Assembly: GCA_021799535.1 (NCBI GenBank)
Contig: JAJZAH010000007.1
Location: 1-40,802, forward strand
Length of the DNA stretch: 40,802 nucleotides
Direction of reading: 5' to 3'
From: Nanobdellota archaeon
Lineage (GTDB): Archaea > Nanobdellota > Nanobdellia > Pacearchaeales > GW2011-AR1
Shown here one piece after another: positions 32,383-40,802 of this stretch. The stretch's first letter is position 1, and every line of letters begins with the position of its first letter. The notes below the pieces were generated by a model. It was not told the origin of the DNA, did not search any database, and saw nothing but the letters and a program-made list of their open reading frames with translations. The translations under genes and the position numbers were made by a program.

Positions 32383-35300
32383 TCATTTATTGCTTGCCTC
32401 AACGACTTTCTTATCAGCAACCTTCTTGTCTTTTTCATCTCCGGCTAACGAACCTATGACATTGACAAGTAGTCCCGGGAGTCCTGTGCCGACGGGAACA
32501 GGCTGGTTGAGTATTACGTTTTCAATGACGCTCTCGAGCTTGTCAGTCGAGCCTTTTATTATGGCGTTGACAAACTGCTTCACTGGAGTTTCAAATGTAG
32601 CTCTTGCAAGGATTGAAGCCTTCTGCATGATGATCCCCATCCTTGTCACACCTTTAACATCTCCTGTATTGGTCATAGCGTCAGCAATAAGCTCGAGGTG
32701 CTTTATATGGATATCAAGGCCTTGTGAATTAAGGACCTCTTTGATTTCGTTTATTATCAGCTGCCTCGCGGCTTCAATTCCGAAAATCTCGGATACTTCA
32801 TAAAGATCATTTGAGATGAGTCTTTTCTTGTCAACTTCTTTCAACTTAATCATTTCTTTTAAGTTTGTTCCGAGGGTTATGACTGCATAATCTTTATCCT
32901 TCTTGACAATTAATATTTGCTCAACCCCTTTAACCCCAGAAATTATGGATCTCTTTAGTTTCTCTTTAAGCTGGTAAATCTCCTTGAATCCATACTCTGA
33001 TGCGTTGAGGATTATGGAATTTCCCCTGCTCTCAACTTTAAATCCAAGATCGTGGAGTCTCTCAACAACTTTAGCAGGCGTCGTGTGAGTCTTCTTAAGT
33101 TCGTTGTTGTCAAGGTTTATGGTTATCTTCTTGTTTCCGAAATCAAGGTTTATCTCTGATGAGACCTCTTTGAGTGTAACTTCCTTTATTCTCTCTGCGA
33201 ATATCTTTGCATCCTTTTCGTTATTGTAATCTTTGTCTAAATAGACTTCCATCTTTGGGGAAGAAGGTTTCTTTCTTGCGTCAAAAATTTCTATTATTCT
33301 TGGAAGACCCGTTGTTACCTGCATTTCAGCAACACCTGCCATGTGGAAAGTATTAAGAACCATCTGTGTTGAAGCTTCACCGAATGATTGCGCAGTAACG
33401 AGTCCTATTGCCTCGCCTGGCGAAATCTTCTCTTTCAAGTGTATTTTTGAGACATCATATCCGTCTGCCCCGTATTGGAATTGTATTATATTATTTCCGG
33501 AGTCTCTTATTGTTCCGTCATATTCGACTCTCATATCTTGTAACGCATTAGCCAAACGCCTGTATAGGTATCCCGATTTAGGCGTCCTAAGTGCTGTATC
33601 CATAAGTGAATCACGCCCGGTTATAGCCTGGAAGAAAAATTCATCCGGCTTGAGACCTTTTATGAAAGCGCTTCTTATAAACCCTCTTGCTCTTGGTGAT
33701 AAGTCCCCTCTCTTGAAGAAAGGAAGAGTTCTTTCAGTATAACCAATTCCTATCCTTCCGCCCGCGAAAGCTTGCTGCCCTACGCATGATGCCATCTGGG
33801 TTATATTAAGAGTGTTTCCTCCGCCGCCGGACTTTATCATGCTGCTTACGGGGTTTGTTTCAGGGAATCTTTCTTTTACGATAGCGCCGACCTTTGTTCT
33901 GACTTCGTTAAGAACCTTAAGGAGGTGGATTTCTCTTGACTCTTCTGCGGATTTTCCTGGAATAAGTTCAAGCGTCCCATTTCTGTAAGATTCCAGTATT
34001 TCATCTGCTTTTTTCTCAGTTGTTTTTATTACTTTCTCACTCTCTTCAATAGTGTCTTGATCAAGGTCGAAGTCTTCTACTGAAGCGGTGATGCCAACTT
34101 CTGAAAGGTAATTCTTCCCGAGGTTAAATGCTTTTCTTATGGATTCAAATGCTTCATTTCTTCCGAATTTTTCATCTATCACCTTTACAAGCTCCCCTTC
34201 TTCATCTCCGAACGTGTTTTTATCTATATCCCCTTTGACGAATTTTCCTTTCTTGATTTCTATAGATTCATTTGAGAAGTTTATCTCTGGAAGAACATAT
34301 GAGAAGACATCTTTTCCGGATATAGTCTTTGTCGTAATTTCTGCTTCAATTCCTGATTTGTATAATATCTGGTTTGCTTCCTCTTTTGTGAGTTCTCTCT
34401 TTCCAAGGATATAATTTCCTGTGATAGCGTCGACTATGCAGCCTATGAGGTTTGTGTTGTTCTTTGGTGAAATCAGGTTTTGTTTTACATCAAGGAGAAC
34501 TTTCGCTTCTGCCCTTGCTTCTTCAGTCTGAGGTGAGTGTATATTCATTTCATCACCATCAAAGTCTGCATTGTAGGGGTTTGCTGCGGCAGGGTGAACT
34601 CTGAACGTTTTTCCCGGGAGAACCCTCACATAATGTGCCATAAGGCTTGCCCTGTGAAGTGAAGGGTGTCTGTTGAAAAGCACTATATCTCCATCCTGAA
34701 GGTGCCTTTCGACTTTATATCCGGGCTTTAGTTCCTGGATTATTTCTTCTTCAAGCTCAGGAGTTATCTTTTTCCTTCTTCCGTCTGGCCTTATAACATA
34801 ACTTGCCCCAGGCCAATTCTCTCCATTTTTCACAAGCTTAGAAAGTTTTTCAATGTTTGAATCATTTAACGTTTCAGCGACGGTAACAACTTTGGCTATC
34901 TCGAAAGGTATCCCGACTTCGTTTATCTTTATGTTTGGATCAGGACTTACAACAGTCCTCCCCGAATAATTTACTCTTTTACCTGCTATGTTCTTTCTTA
35001 TTCTCCCCTCTTTTCCTTTTATCCTTTCTGTTATCGTTTTAAGTGGCTGGCCGCTTCTGTGCCTTGCAGGAGGAACTCTTGCAACGGTGTTATCAAAGAA
35101 TGTCGTGACGTGGTATTGCAATAAGTCCCATAAGTCTTCTATTATGACCTCGGGAGCTCCGGCATTGAGGTTTTCCCAAAGCCTCTGATTTGCACGGATG
35201 ATATCCGAAAGCTTGTGTGTCAGGTCATCTTCACTTCTTTCGCCGGATTCCAAAATTATACTTGGTCTTACTGTCACAGGAGGGACGATCAGGGAATTTA

Positions 35301-35871
35301 AAACCGCCCATTCAATCCTGCACGTCCTTGGGTCAATTCCTATCTTTCTTAGTTCAGCATCGGTTATCCTCACAAGGTGTTCTCTTATTTCAGTTGGAAA
35401 TATTCTTGACTTTCCCTTGTAGAAACTTGTCGGCTTATCGAGTTTTATCTTCTCTTGTGAAGCATGGCAGTAAGGGCATTTCTTTGCATCTTTTGCCTTC
35501 TTTGCTCTTTCACTGGGGGTGTATTTTTTTAGATCCTTCTCGTCAAGCATAAGTTTCCCGCATTCCTGGCAGAAGCACCTGAGACCCAATTCGATCACTG
35601 GAACATATTTAAGATGGATTATTGGTTTAGCAAGGTCTATGCTTCCCGGGTGTCCGAGGCATTCTTTTATTTTTCCTCCGCATGTCCTGCACCTTACTCC
35701 GGGATCTATTGCCCCGAGCCTTAAATCCATAAGACCCCCGTCTACAGGATATCCGTCAATATCGTAGAGCTCCGGCGTTACTATCTTTGCGACTGATATT
35801 TTTTTGATCTCTTCAGGGCTAAGTAACGAGAACTTTATCTCTCCTATTTTTTTGCTTATTTGATGTTTCAT
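32383..35871 (-). CDS. rpoA: RNA polymerase largest subunit, fused A'/A''
   Basis: A 1162-residue subunit that combines the archaeal A' and A'' parts in one chain. Zinc ligands CRTCGG...CLGH (61-73) and CQEC/CPYC (101-135), and the catalytic Mg motif NADFDGDEMNIH (434-445), are in the A' part; the bridge/trigger region ITGRDSLMDTALRTPKSGY follows; then ISPGEAIGLVTAQSFGEASTQM opens the A'' part with the KH-like tail. Most archaea split this gene before that segment; here there is no stop or restart. It follows the small ORF 35873-36136 by one base in an operon with rpoB and rpoH. Confidence 0.97.
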   Translation of the reverse strand: MKHQISKKIGEIKFSLLSPEEIKKISVAKIVTPELYDIDGYPVDGGLMDLRLGAIDPGVRCRTCGGKIKECLGHPGSIDLAKPIIHLKYVPVIELGLRCFCQECGKLMLDEKDLKKYTPSERAKKAKDAKKCPYCHASQEKIKLDKPTSFYKGKSRIFPTEIREHLVRITDAELRKIGIDPRTCRIEWAVLNSLIVPPVTVRPSIILESGERSEDDLTHKLSDIIRANQRLWENLNAGAPEVIIEDLWDLLQYHVTTFFDNTVARVPPARHRSGQPLKTITERIKGKEGRIRKNIAGKRVNYSGRTVVSPDPNIKINEVGIPFEIAKVVTVAETLNDSNIEKLSKLVKNGENWPGASYVIRPDGRRKKITPELEEEIIQELKPGYKVERHLQDGDIVLFNRHPSLHRASLMAHYVRVLPGKTFRVHPAAANPYNADFDGDEMNIHSPQTEEARAEAKVLLDVKQNLISPKNNTNLIGCIVDAITGNYILGKRELTKEEANQILYKSGIEAEITTKTISGKDVFSYVLPEINFSNESIEIKKGKFVKGDIDKNTFGDEEGELVKVIDEKFGRNEAFESIRKAFNLGKNYLSEVGITASVEDFDLDQDTIEESEKVIKTTEKKADEILESYRNGTLELIPGKSAEESREIHLLKVLNEVRTKVGAIVKERFPETNPVSSMIKSGGGGNTLNITQMASCVGQQAFAGGRIGIGYTERTLPFFKRGDLSPRARGFIRSAFIKGLKPDEFFFQAITGRDSLMDTALRTPKSGYLYRRLANALQDMRVEYDGTIRDSGNNIIQFQYGADGYDVSKIHLKEKISPGEAIGLVTAQSFGEASTQMVLNTFHMAGVAEMQVTTGLPRIIEIFDARKKPSSPKMEVYLDKDYNNEKDAKIFAERIKEVTLKEVSSEINLDFGNKKITINLDNNELKKTHTTPAKVVERLHDLGFKVESRGNSIILNASEYGFKEIYQLKEKLKRSIISGVKGVEQILIVKKDKDYAVITLGTNLKEMIKLKEVDKKRLISNDLYEVSEIFGIEAARQLIINEIKEVLNSQGLDIHIKHLELIADAMTNTGDVKGVTRMGIIMQKASILARATFETPVKQFVNAIIKGSTDKLESVIENVILNQPVPVGTGLPGLLVNVIGSLAGDEKDKKVADKKVVEASNK

Positions 35872-35872
35872 T

Positions 35873-36136
35873 TTAATTTCCTTTTATTTTAGTTAAATGA
35901 TATAAACATGGGACCCCGTTTATTTTCATTTTTGGGCTTGCTTCGTATCCGAATCCGGAGGCTGCAAACGCATATCTGATCCCCTCCATGATTGAGGACC
36001 CTGTTGCAATATCTGCTTCATCTTTCTGAAAGCTTGACGTTGCCTGAATTACTTTGTCATAATGCTTCTGTCCCATCCCGAACATTTCAATCTTTGCTCG
36101 CATTTTATTTTTCGATCTGTCTAATGATTTTGCCAT
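35873..36136 (-). CDS. Small hypothetical protein between rpoB and rpoA
   Basis: An 87-residue soluble protein, not recognised (MAKSLDRSKNKMRAKIEMFG; QATSSFQKDEADIATGSSI). It starts one base after the rpoB stop, or overlaps it if the ATG at 36145 is used, and ends one base before rpoA. Co-expression with RNA polymerase is therefore certain. An accessory subunit or assembly factor is a possibility without further evidence. In typical archaea rpoB and rpoA are adjacent. Confidence 0.7.
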   Translation of the reverse strand: MAKSLDRSKNKMRAKIEMFGMGQKHYDKVIQATSSFQKDEADIATGSSIMEGIRYAFAASGFGYEASPKMKINGVPCLYHLTKIKGN

Positions 36137-36137
36137 C

Positions 36138-39100
36138 TTATTCATATTTGTTCTTTAATTCAAATTTAGTGTTTACATGAAGTCCCTGGAGCTCTTCAAC
36201 GAGCAATTTGAATGCATACGAAACTTCTACGGGCTCGATTTCTTCTGAGTGACATTCTGGGCAAATTGTTTTCTTCCTTATCTTGTCATCAATAGCAATA
36301 GCGCCACACTTTGCACATATTGGCAATACAACCTTATCAGAGTCGTATCTTTCTTTCAGCAATAACGATGCACCATGTGCTACAAGAGCCTGTTGCTCCA
36401 TTTCACCTAGTCTTAAAGCCCCCCCACGTGATCTTCCTTCAATTGGCTGTCTTGTCAGAAGTGCGATTTTTCCTGATGCCCTTCCATGTATTTTGTTTGC
36501 GACCATATACTTAAGTTTTAGATAATATAAGTTCCCTACAAAAATCTTTGTCTCTATCTTTTTCCCTGTCACACCGCTCCTCATGGTCTCTTTTCCGTCG
36601 TATCTGAATCCCAGGTTTTCAAGTTGTTCTTCCAGATTTGCTTTTGATTCCCCGGAGAATGATGTTCCGTCGATAACTTCCCCCCTTAGTGCTGCAGTCT
36701 TGCCCGCGAGAAGTTCTATCAGATACCCTACAGTCATACGGCTTGGCAATCCGTGCGGATTGAATAATACATCAGGTCTCATACCTGAATTTGTGAAGGG
36801 GATATCTTCTTCGTCGACAATCGCTCCTATTACCCCTTTCTGACCATGAGAGGTCGCAAATTTATCTCCAAGTTCCGGAACCCTTAAATCCCTTGTCTTT
36901 ACTTGGACAATCCTATTGCCTTCGTCATCAATTGTGACAAAGACAGATTCTACAACTCCTTTCTCTTCCTGTCTTAGCGTAACACTTGATTCTTTTTTTG
37001 TCCTTACTGATATTTCCCTTGCTTCTGAAAGGAATTTTGGAGGCGATGTCTTTCCGATCAGAACCTCGCTTTCTCCTATGTCTGCTTCAGGGTAGATTAT
37101 CCCGTCATCTTCCAGATACCTGTAGAGTGATTCCATTCTGTAGCCGGAAACATCTTTTTCGGGGATTGTAATCTCATCTCTTAATCCTCCTGCGTAGTTC
37201 ATTTCTATTGCTGAGTATGGTCTGAAGTAAAAACTTCTTCCCATTCCCCTCTGGAGGCTCCCTTTGTTTAAGACAAGGGCATCTTCCATGTTATACCCTT
37301 CATAAGTCATTATGGCAACGGTAAGATTCTGACCTGCTGGGTAGGTGTTTAAGGTGTCGTACACAAAGCTTCTTACGAGGGGCTTTTGCGGATACTGTAA
37401 AACTGAAACGTCTGTATCCAGTCGGCAAAGATAATTTGCAGCGTAAAGTCCAAGAGCCTGCTTTTGTGTTTTTGATCCCCTGTTAAGTCTTGAAGACTGA
37501 TCATGGTTCCCATAAGGCACTAAGCTTGTCACAGCGCCAAGGAACGCCACGGAATCGACCTCAACATGCGTGTGTTCAGGGGTTATTTCTTTGTCGTTGA
37601 GGGCAACTAGCGCACTTTCTTCCTCGGAAGCATCAAGATATTCTACAATCCCTGACTTGACTAAGTCGATCCATTTAAGACCTCCCTGCTCGAGAGAGAG
37701 GAGATGTTCATCTCTAAGTTTTGGTATGCCATTTTCGACGACAATCAATGGTCTTAGAACCCTTCCTGGTTCGGTTGACATCAAAATAGACTGGAGACCA
37801 CTCTTTTCGCTTGTGCTGAGCTCAATGGGAAGTTCACCATTTCTTCTCTTTTCTTTTATCATTCCTGAAAATTCCTTTGGGTTCTCCACATTTCCTATAT
37901 AATTACCGTTAAAGAATACCTCATACCCATCGTTTATCTCTTTGCTGAGCCCAGATTTTTCAAGATCTTTTATGAACTTTTCTTCATCAAGATCAACTCT
38001 TGTTGAAACTCTGCTCATGAGAGCAAGATTTTTTCTTAACCCGATTTCGGTTCCTTCAGGGGTTTCTATAGGGCAGAACCTTCCAAAATGCGTCGGATGA
38101 AGTGTTCTTGCTGCGAAATTCTCCTGCCCTGATTCAAGCATTGAGGATACTCTCTGCAGTTGTGAGATTGTTGCTAAATAATTCGTCTTGTCCATGTTTT
38201 GTGTAACCCCGCTCCTTTCGCCGGTCCATGAACCAGTGGCAATTGCCGATTCTATCCTATGGCTGAACAAAGTTGATTTTGCAAGAACTTTTATTGAAAA
38301 GAACTTTTTCCTCTTTGACGATTTTTGGAGTGAGTACTGGAGGTCCCTTATGAGTATTCCAAGGTTCACTTTGAAAAGCGTGGTCAACAAATCTCCTGAC
38401 AATCTTACCCTTTTATTCGCGTAATGGTCTTTGTCAGTGATGAGTTTTGAATCCTCCTTTGCAAGAAGAAATTGCTTTATGAGCTTGCATATTGTTACGG
38501 CCTTCTTTATCCTTGAACTTTTATCCTGACCTATATGAGGAAACAGGTAGGAATCGATCCTCTGTTTTACTCTGTCAAGTATCTCTTTCTTTGTGCCTTG
38601 AAGATTTGTTTTCTCTGCAATGTACATCATGGCATCTTCTTCAGTTGCTATATTCGCAAATTCGTAGAGGTTGACTATGACACTGTCAGTCTCCTTTCCA
38701 ATGTACTTTGCTATATCCGCTTCTTTTGTAAGTCCGAGAGTTTTCAAAAGTATCATTGTAGGGATGTCTTTGAACCTTGAGAATGAAGTTTCAAAAAGTC
38801 CGTCTTTTCCCTCTTTTATCGTTGTTGGAATCCTGTATGTTCCTTTAAGCGAGAAAAGCTTCAATATGAGCTGACCTTTTGAGTTTTCTTCTATAAAAGG
38901 TTGGTTTTCGGCCAAATCTTCAGCCATAACCATAACTCTTTCATTGCCTTTTATTATAAAATAACCTCCGGGATCAAGGGGATCATGGTAATTTTCTATA
39001 AGTTTTTCCTTGTCAAGGCCCCATGTGTTGCATGTTTTGCTCTTTACCATTACCGGGATTTTTCCTATCTCAACAACCTCGGAGTCAACTTGCCCGTCTT

Positions 39101-39401
39101 TTTTTACAGTGAGCTCAAGGGATATTGGAGCCGCATAAGTGAGGTTTCTCAGCCTTGCTTCATAAGGCATTATCGTTGAAGTGCTACCATCTGCTTCAAT
39201 AACTATTGGCCTTCCGACCTCAATTTTTCCAAGCTTGATTTTAAACTCTTCCTCATCCTGTTCTATCGAGTTAGATATCTCATCGACGATTTCCTGCATT
39301 CGGTGATCTACAAATTCATTATAAGAGATTATATTAGACTCTACAAGCGAGTGATCTTCAAGATATCTCTTCACCACTAGGTGGTTTTTTCCTTCTATCA
39401 T
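36138..39401 (-). CDS. rpoB: RNA polymerase subunit B
   Basis: A 1087-residue unsplit second-largest subunit. Diagnostic segments: GYFIIKGNERVM near the N-terminus, HPTHFGRFCPIETPEG, LGAVTSLVPYGNHDQSSR, MTYEGYNMEDALVLNK, DKFATSHGQKGVIG, and the C-terminal zinc ribbon CAKCGA...CPECH. Some archaea split B into B' and B''; this one does not. It follows rpoH directly and heads toward rpoA, the ancestral order. Confidence 0.98.
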   Translation of the reverse strand: MIEGKNHLVVKRYLEDHSLVESNIISYNEFVDHRMQEIVDEISNSIEQDEEEFKIKLGKIEVGRPIVIEADGSTSTIMPYEARLRNLTYAAPISLELTVKKDGQVDSEVVEIGKIPVMVKSKTCNTWGLDKEKLIENYHDPLDPGGYFIIKGNERVMVMAEDLAENQPFIEENSKGQLILKLFSLKGTYRIPTTIKEGKDGLFETSFSRFKDIPTMILLKTLGLTKEADIAKYIGKETDSVIVNLYEFANIATEEDAMMYIAEKTNLQGTKKEILDRVKQRIDSYLFPHIGQDKSSRIKKAVTICKLIKQFLLAKEDSKLITDKDHYANKRVRLSGDLLTTLFKVNLGILIRDLQYSLQKSSKRKKFFSIKVLAKSTLFSHRIESAIATGSWTGERSGVTQNMDKTNYLATISQLQRVSSMLESGQENFAARTLHPTHFGRFCPIETPEGTEIGLRKNLALMSRVSTRVDLDEEKFIKDLEKSGLSKEINDGYEVFFNGNYIGNVENPKEFSGMIKEKRRNGELPIELSTSEKSGLQSILMSTEPGRVLRPLIVVENGIPKLRDEHLLSLEQGGLKWIDLVKSGIVEYLDASEEESALVALNDKEITPEHTHVEVDSVAFLGAVTSLVPYGNHDQSSRLNRGSKTQKQALGLYAANYLCRLDTDVSVLQYPQKPLVRSFVYDTLNTYPAGQNLTVAIMTYEGYNMEDALVLNKGSLQRGMGRSFYFRPYSAIEMNYAGGLRDEITIPEKDVSGYRMESLYRYLEDDGIIYPEADIGESEVLIGKTSPPKFLSEAREISVRTKKESSVTLRQEEKGVVESVFVTIDDEGNRIVQVKTRDLRVPELGDKFATSHGQKGVIGAIVDEEDIPFTNSGMRPDVLFNPHGLPSRMTVGYLIELLAGKTAALRGEVIDGTSFSGESKANLEEQLENLGFRYDGKETMRSGVTGKKIETKIFVGNLYYLKLKYMVANKIHGRASGKIALLTRQPIEGRSRGGALRLGEMEQQALVAHGASLLLKERYDSDKVVLPICAKCGAIAIDDKIRKKTICPECHSEEIEPVEVSYAFKLLVEELQGLHVNTKFELKNKYE

Positions 39402-39614
39402 TTATACCACTACCCTGTAATACATATTTAATTCCCCGGTCTCAGAATCTTTACGCTCTATTCCTATTATGTCTCCTACTACGCAACCTTCCGGCAGGGC
39501 AGGGTCATCCGCGAATATTTTTGGAAGCTGCGTTTTTGAAACGTTGAATTTTTTCAAAAGCTCTTCAGCTTGTTTTTCGGTCAGTTTCAAATGTTTCGGC
39601 TGTAGAATATGCAT
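39402..39614 (-). CDS. rpoH: RNA polymerase subunit H (Rpb5-like)
   Basis: A 70-residue archaeal RpoH, equivalent to the C-terminal domain of eukaryotic Rpb5. QPKHLKLTEKQAEELLKKFNV, LPKIFADDPA, GDIIGIERKD and the end YYRVVV are standard. The ATG at 39614 is preferred; the frame is open to a TTG at 39677 but family members begin near here and ATTAAACTT lies about 26 bases upstream. Its stop is directly followed by the rpoB ATG. Confidence 0.93.
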   Translation of the reverse strand: MHILQPKHLKLTEKQAEELLKKFNVSKTQLPKIFADDPALPEGCVVGDIIGIERKDSETGELNMYYRVVV

Positions 39615-39766
39615 ATTTTTGTCGTCGGGGATTAAGTTTAATTTTGCATAATGCTCTTTTGAGATTAGACAATACAAAATTTATAAAAAATTAGTTTATA
39701 AATCTTTCCATAAATTTCAAAATCTGGGAATTTTGAACTATTTAAACTTTTTTTACGCTTCTGGGG

Positions 39767-40318
39767 TTAAGATTTTTGGAACTTTTCATTAAACCGGGAA
39801 AACATCTCATCAACCATAGGATTTTTTGAAACTTCTTTTATCTTTTCAAGAAGCCCATCATTTTTTTGGAATCCCAAACAGTACCCGATAATATAAGACA
39901 AAGCTTCATCCGCGAACTCGCTGAGTCCTGAGAAAGAGACAATGTCCGGTTCATAATCTTTTACTTCTTTATTGAATAAAACTGCCCCGCCCCACTTTTC
40001 CTCTTTCGGGTTTCTTGATTGATAACTTGAAACAATTTGAAGGGATTTTTCAAACGGAAATTTCCTTAGCCAGTGAGCATAGACTCTATGAGCTTTTTCT
40101 TGGGAAAAAATTTCATACTTTACTAGTTTTTCTGCTGGAATCTTTTCCCCTACCCGCAAACTTGTGAAATCATCAAATCCGTCAATGACGAGAGTTAAAT
40201 ACCCCCCGGATTTTTCAGGGGAAGGGTTCTCTTTTAGTTCTTTAGAAATTTCAATAAGGTACTTAGCTCTTTTGGCAACTTCTTCAGGATTAAACTTTAA
40301 TCTTTCATCAAGTCCCAT
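39767..40318 (-). CDS. Hypothetical protein, 183 residues
   Basis: Not recognised. Helical N-terminus (NPEEVAKRAKYLIEISKEL), a mixed middle (YLTLVIDGFDDFTSLRVGE) and a helical C-terminus. No signal peptide or membrane span. TTTTTAAAAAC at about 40341-40350 predicts a leaderless message. It lies between tRNA-Lys and rpoH. Confidence 0.65.
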   Translation of the reverse strand: MGLDERLKFNPEEVAKRAKYLIEISKELKENPSPEKSGGYLTLVIDGFDDFTSLRVGEKIPAEKLVKYEIFSQEKAHRVYAHWLRKFPFEKSLQIVSSYQSRNPKEEKWGGAVLFNKEVKDYEPDIVSFSGLSEFADEALSYIIGYCLGFQKNDGLLEKIKEVSKNPMVDEMFSRFNEKFQKS

Positions 40319-40371
40319 AAAAAATAAATTGGCAGCCTCTTTTTAAAAACTTCTATTTTGTAATATAAGAA

Positions 40372-40446
40372 TGGCCCCGAAGGGATTTGAACCCTCGACA
40401 CCCGGATTAAAAGTCCGGTGCTCTGACCAGGCTGAGCTACGGAGCC
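40372..40446 (-). tRNA. tRNA-Lys, anticodon TTT
   Basis: On the minus strand a complete 75-base cloverleaf without encoded CCA. Acceptor stem GGCTCCG/CGGGGCC (with one T-G pair), D arm GCTC-AGCCTGGTCA-GAGC, anticodon stem CCGGA/TCCGG with loop CTTTTAA (anticodon TTT), a five-base variable loop, T arm GAGGG-TTCAAAT-CCCTT and discriminator A. No intron. Confidence 0.96.
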
Positions 40447-40495
40447 ATAAGCTGTATCGCCCAGAATGGACTGACGGATTTTTTAGGTTTCCGTT

Positions 40496-40521
40496 TGACC
40501 AGGCTGAGCTACGGAGCCATA
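40496..40521 (-). repeat. Truncated copy of the tRNA-Lys 5' end
   Basis: A 26-base perfect copy of 40424-40449, offset by 72 bases, containing the tRNA 5' strand of the acceptor stem, the 5' D stem and the D loop. The partner GAGC of the D stem and everything beyond are missing; instead ACGGA and TCCGT can form a small hairpin downstream. It lies between the tRNA promoter and the intact gene. Confidence 0.9.
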
Positions 40522-40531
40522 TAAAGATAAA

Positions 40532-40551
40532 TTATAAAAATAGTTTATAAA
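40532..40551 (-). promoter_or_regulatory. Promoter of the tRNA-Lys locus
   Basis: TTTATAAA at 40544-40551, with a second AT-rich box TTATAA near 40532-40540. The first predicts transcription starting near 40521, the 5' end of the truncated copy, so the primary transcript would contain the partial copy followed by the intact tRNA. Confidence 0.5.
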
Positions 40552-40567
40552 AGTTTCTTGAAACGGT

Positions 40568-40802
40568 TTACAAATGTTTCTCTATTATTTCTTCAAGTTC
40601 ATTCTGGCTCATAGTTCCCGAATGTCTTTCAAGAACTTGAGATTCTTTGAGAATAACAAAAGTTGGAATAGAAGTCACTTCAAATTTCTGCGCGATTTTT
40701 TGATTCTCATCAACGTCTACCTTGCCGAATTTGACTTTCCCTTTGAATTCTTCGGATAAGTCTTCTATTATAGGACTCATCATTGTGCAAGGCATGCACC
40801 AT
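40568..40802 (-). CDS. Thioredoxin, 5' end cut by the window
   Basis: A partial minus-strand gene running off the right edge. At the edge the redox-active motif reads WCMPC (WCGPC in ordinary thioredoxins), followed by KFGKVDVDENQKIAQKF and the cis-Pro motif SIPTFVI, ending DELEEII-like EKHL. It is a small cytosolic disulfide reductase. The N-terminal strand and start codon are outside the window. Confidence 0.92.
   Translation of the reverse strand, partial: WCMPCTMMSPIIEDLSEEFKGKVKFGKVDVDENQKIAQKFEVTSIPTFVILKESQVLERHSGTMSQNELEEIIEKHL

Noticed and set aside
1-40802. cas genes within the window
   Set aside because: I searched the open frames for Cas1, Cas2, Cas4, RuvC-type effectors and Cascade proteins and saw none; RNase HII is the only RuvC-like fold enzyme and is a standard housekeeping gene.

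Overview
The window comes from an archaeon. It carries archaeal RNA polymerase subunits (RpoH, RpoB, RpoA), archaeal-type DnaG, EF-1 alpha and EF-2 with the diphthamide His, archaeal NusA, uS7 and uS12, and many genes with a TATA-like box (TTTATAAA, TTTTTAAA) about 26 bases before the start codon and no Shine-Dalgarno site, which suggests leaderless mRNAs. Short intergenic gaps, many small hypothetical proteins, a reduced gene style and above all a CRISPR array with Cas12f (Cas14)-like repeats point to a DPANN archaeon (Pacearchaeota/Woesearchaeota-like). The exact lineage is inference.

Region by region. 1-1234: a leader-like stretch with two anti-repeat segments, then a CRISPR array of 16 identical 37-base repeats and 15 spacers of 35-39 bases; no cas gene is in the window, so an effector would lie to the left. 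1273-6855: sugar-phosphate genes. Transaldolase, a full-length animal-type transketolase and a HAD-like protein are on the plus strand; a minus-strand operon LOG-GNAT-RpiB-Rpe faces them. 7015-13953: RNase HII, a TrmB-type regulator divergent from a three-gene unit that contains two paralogs, then an SMC protein whose hinge is replaced by a Rad50-like zinc hook, and two hypotheticals. 14033-22600: a surface (S-layer-like) protein, two HAD-type proteins, DnaG, a methyltransferase, a TPR-like protein, a nitroreductase and several unknown or tiny proteins. 23101-39677: the archaeal information-processing block, all on the minus strand and in the ancestral order rpoH-rpoB-rpoA-nusA-rps12-rps7-EF-2 ... 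EF-1 alpha, but interrupted by a methyltransferase, a decayed MazG-like pyrophosphohydrolase, a PAP2 phosphatase, an MFS transporter and small unknown ORFs. rpoA is one fused gene and the usual L30e gene is absent. 39767-40802: a hypothetical gene, tRNA-Lys(TTT) preceded by a partial copy of its own 5' end, and a thioredoxin cut by the window edge.

How the genes could work together. LOG can release ribose 5-phosphate from nucleoside monophosphates; RpiB and Rpe interconvert pentose phosphates; transketolase and transaldolase link these to fructose 6-phosphate and glyceraldehyde 3-phosphate. This would be a complete non-oxidative pentose route in 5.6 kb, fitting a cell that scavenges nucleotides. 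The most notable items are the Cas12f-like array with its putative tracrRNA end, the zinc-hook SMC, the truncated tRNA copy, the 5'-terminal hairpins of the EF-1 alpha and EF-2 messages, and the paralog-regulator locus.
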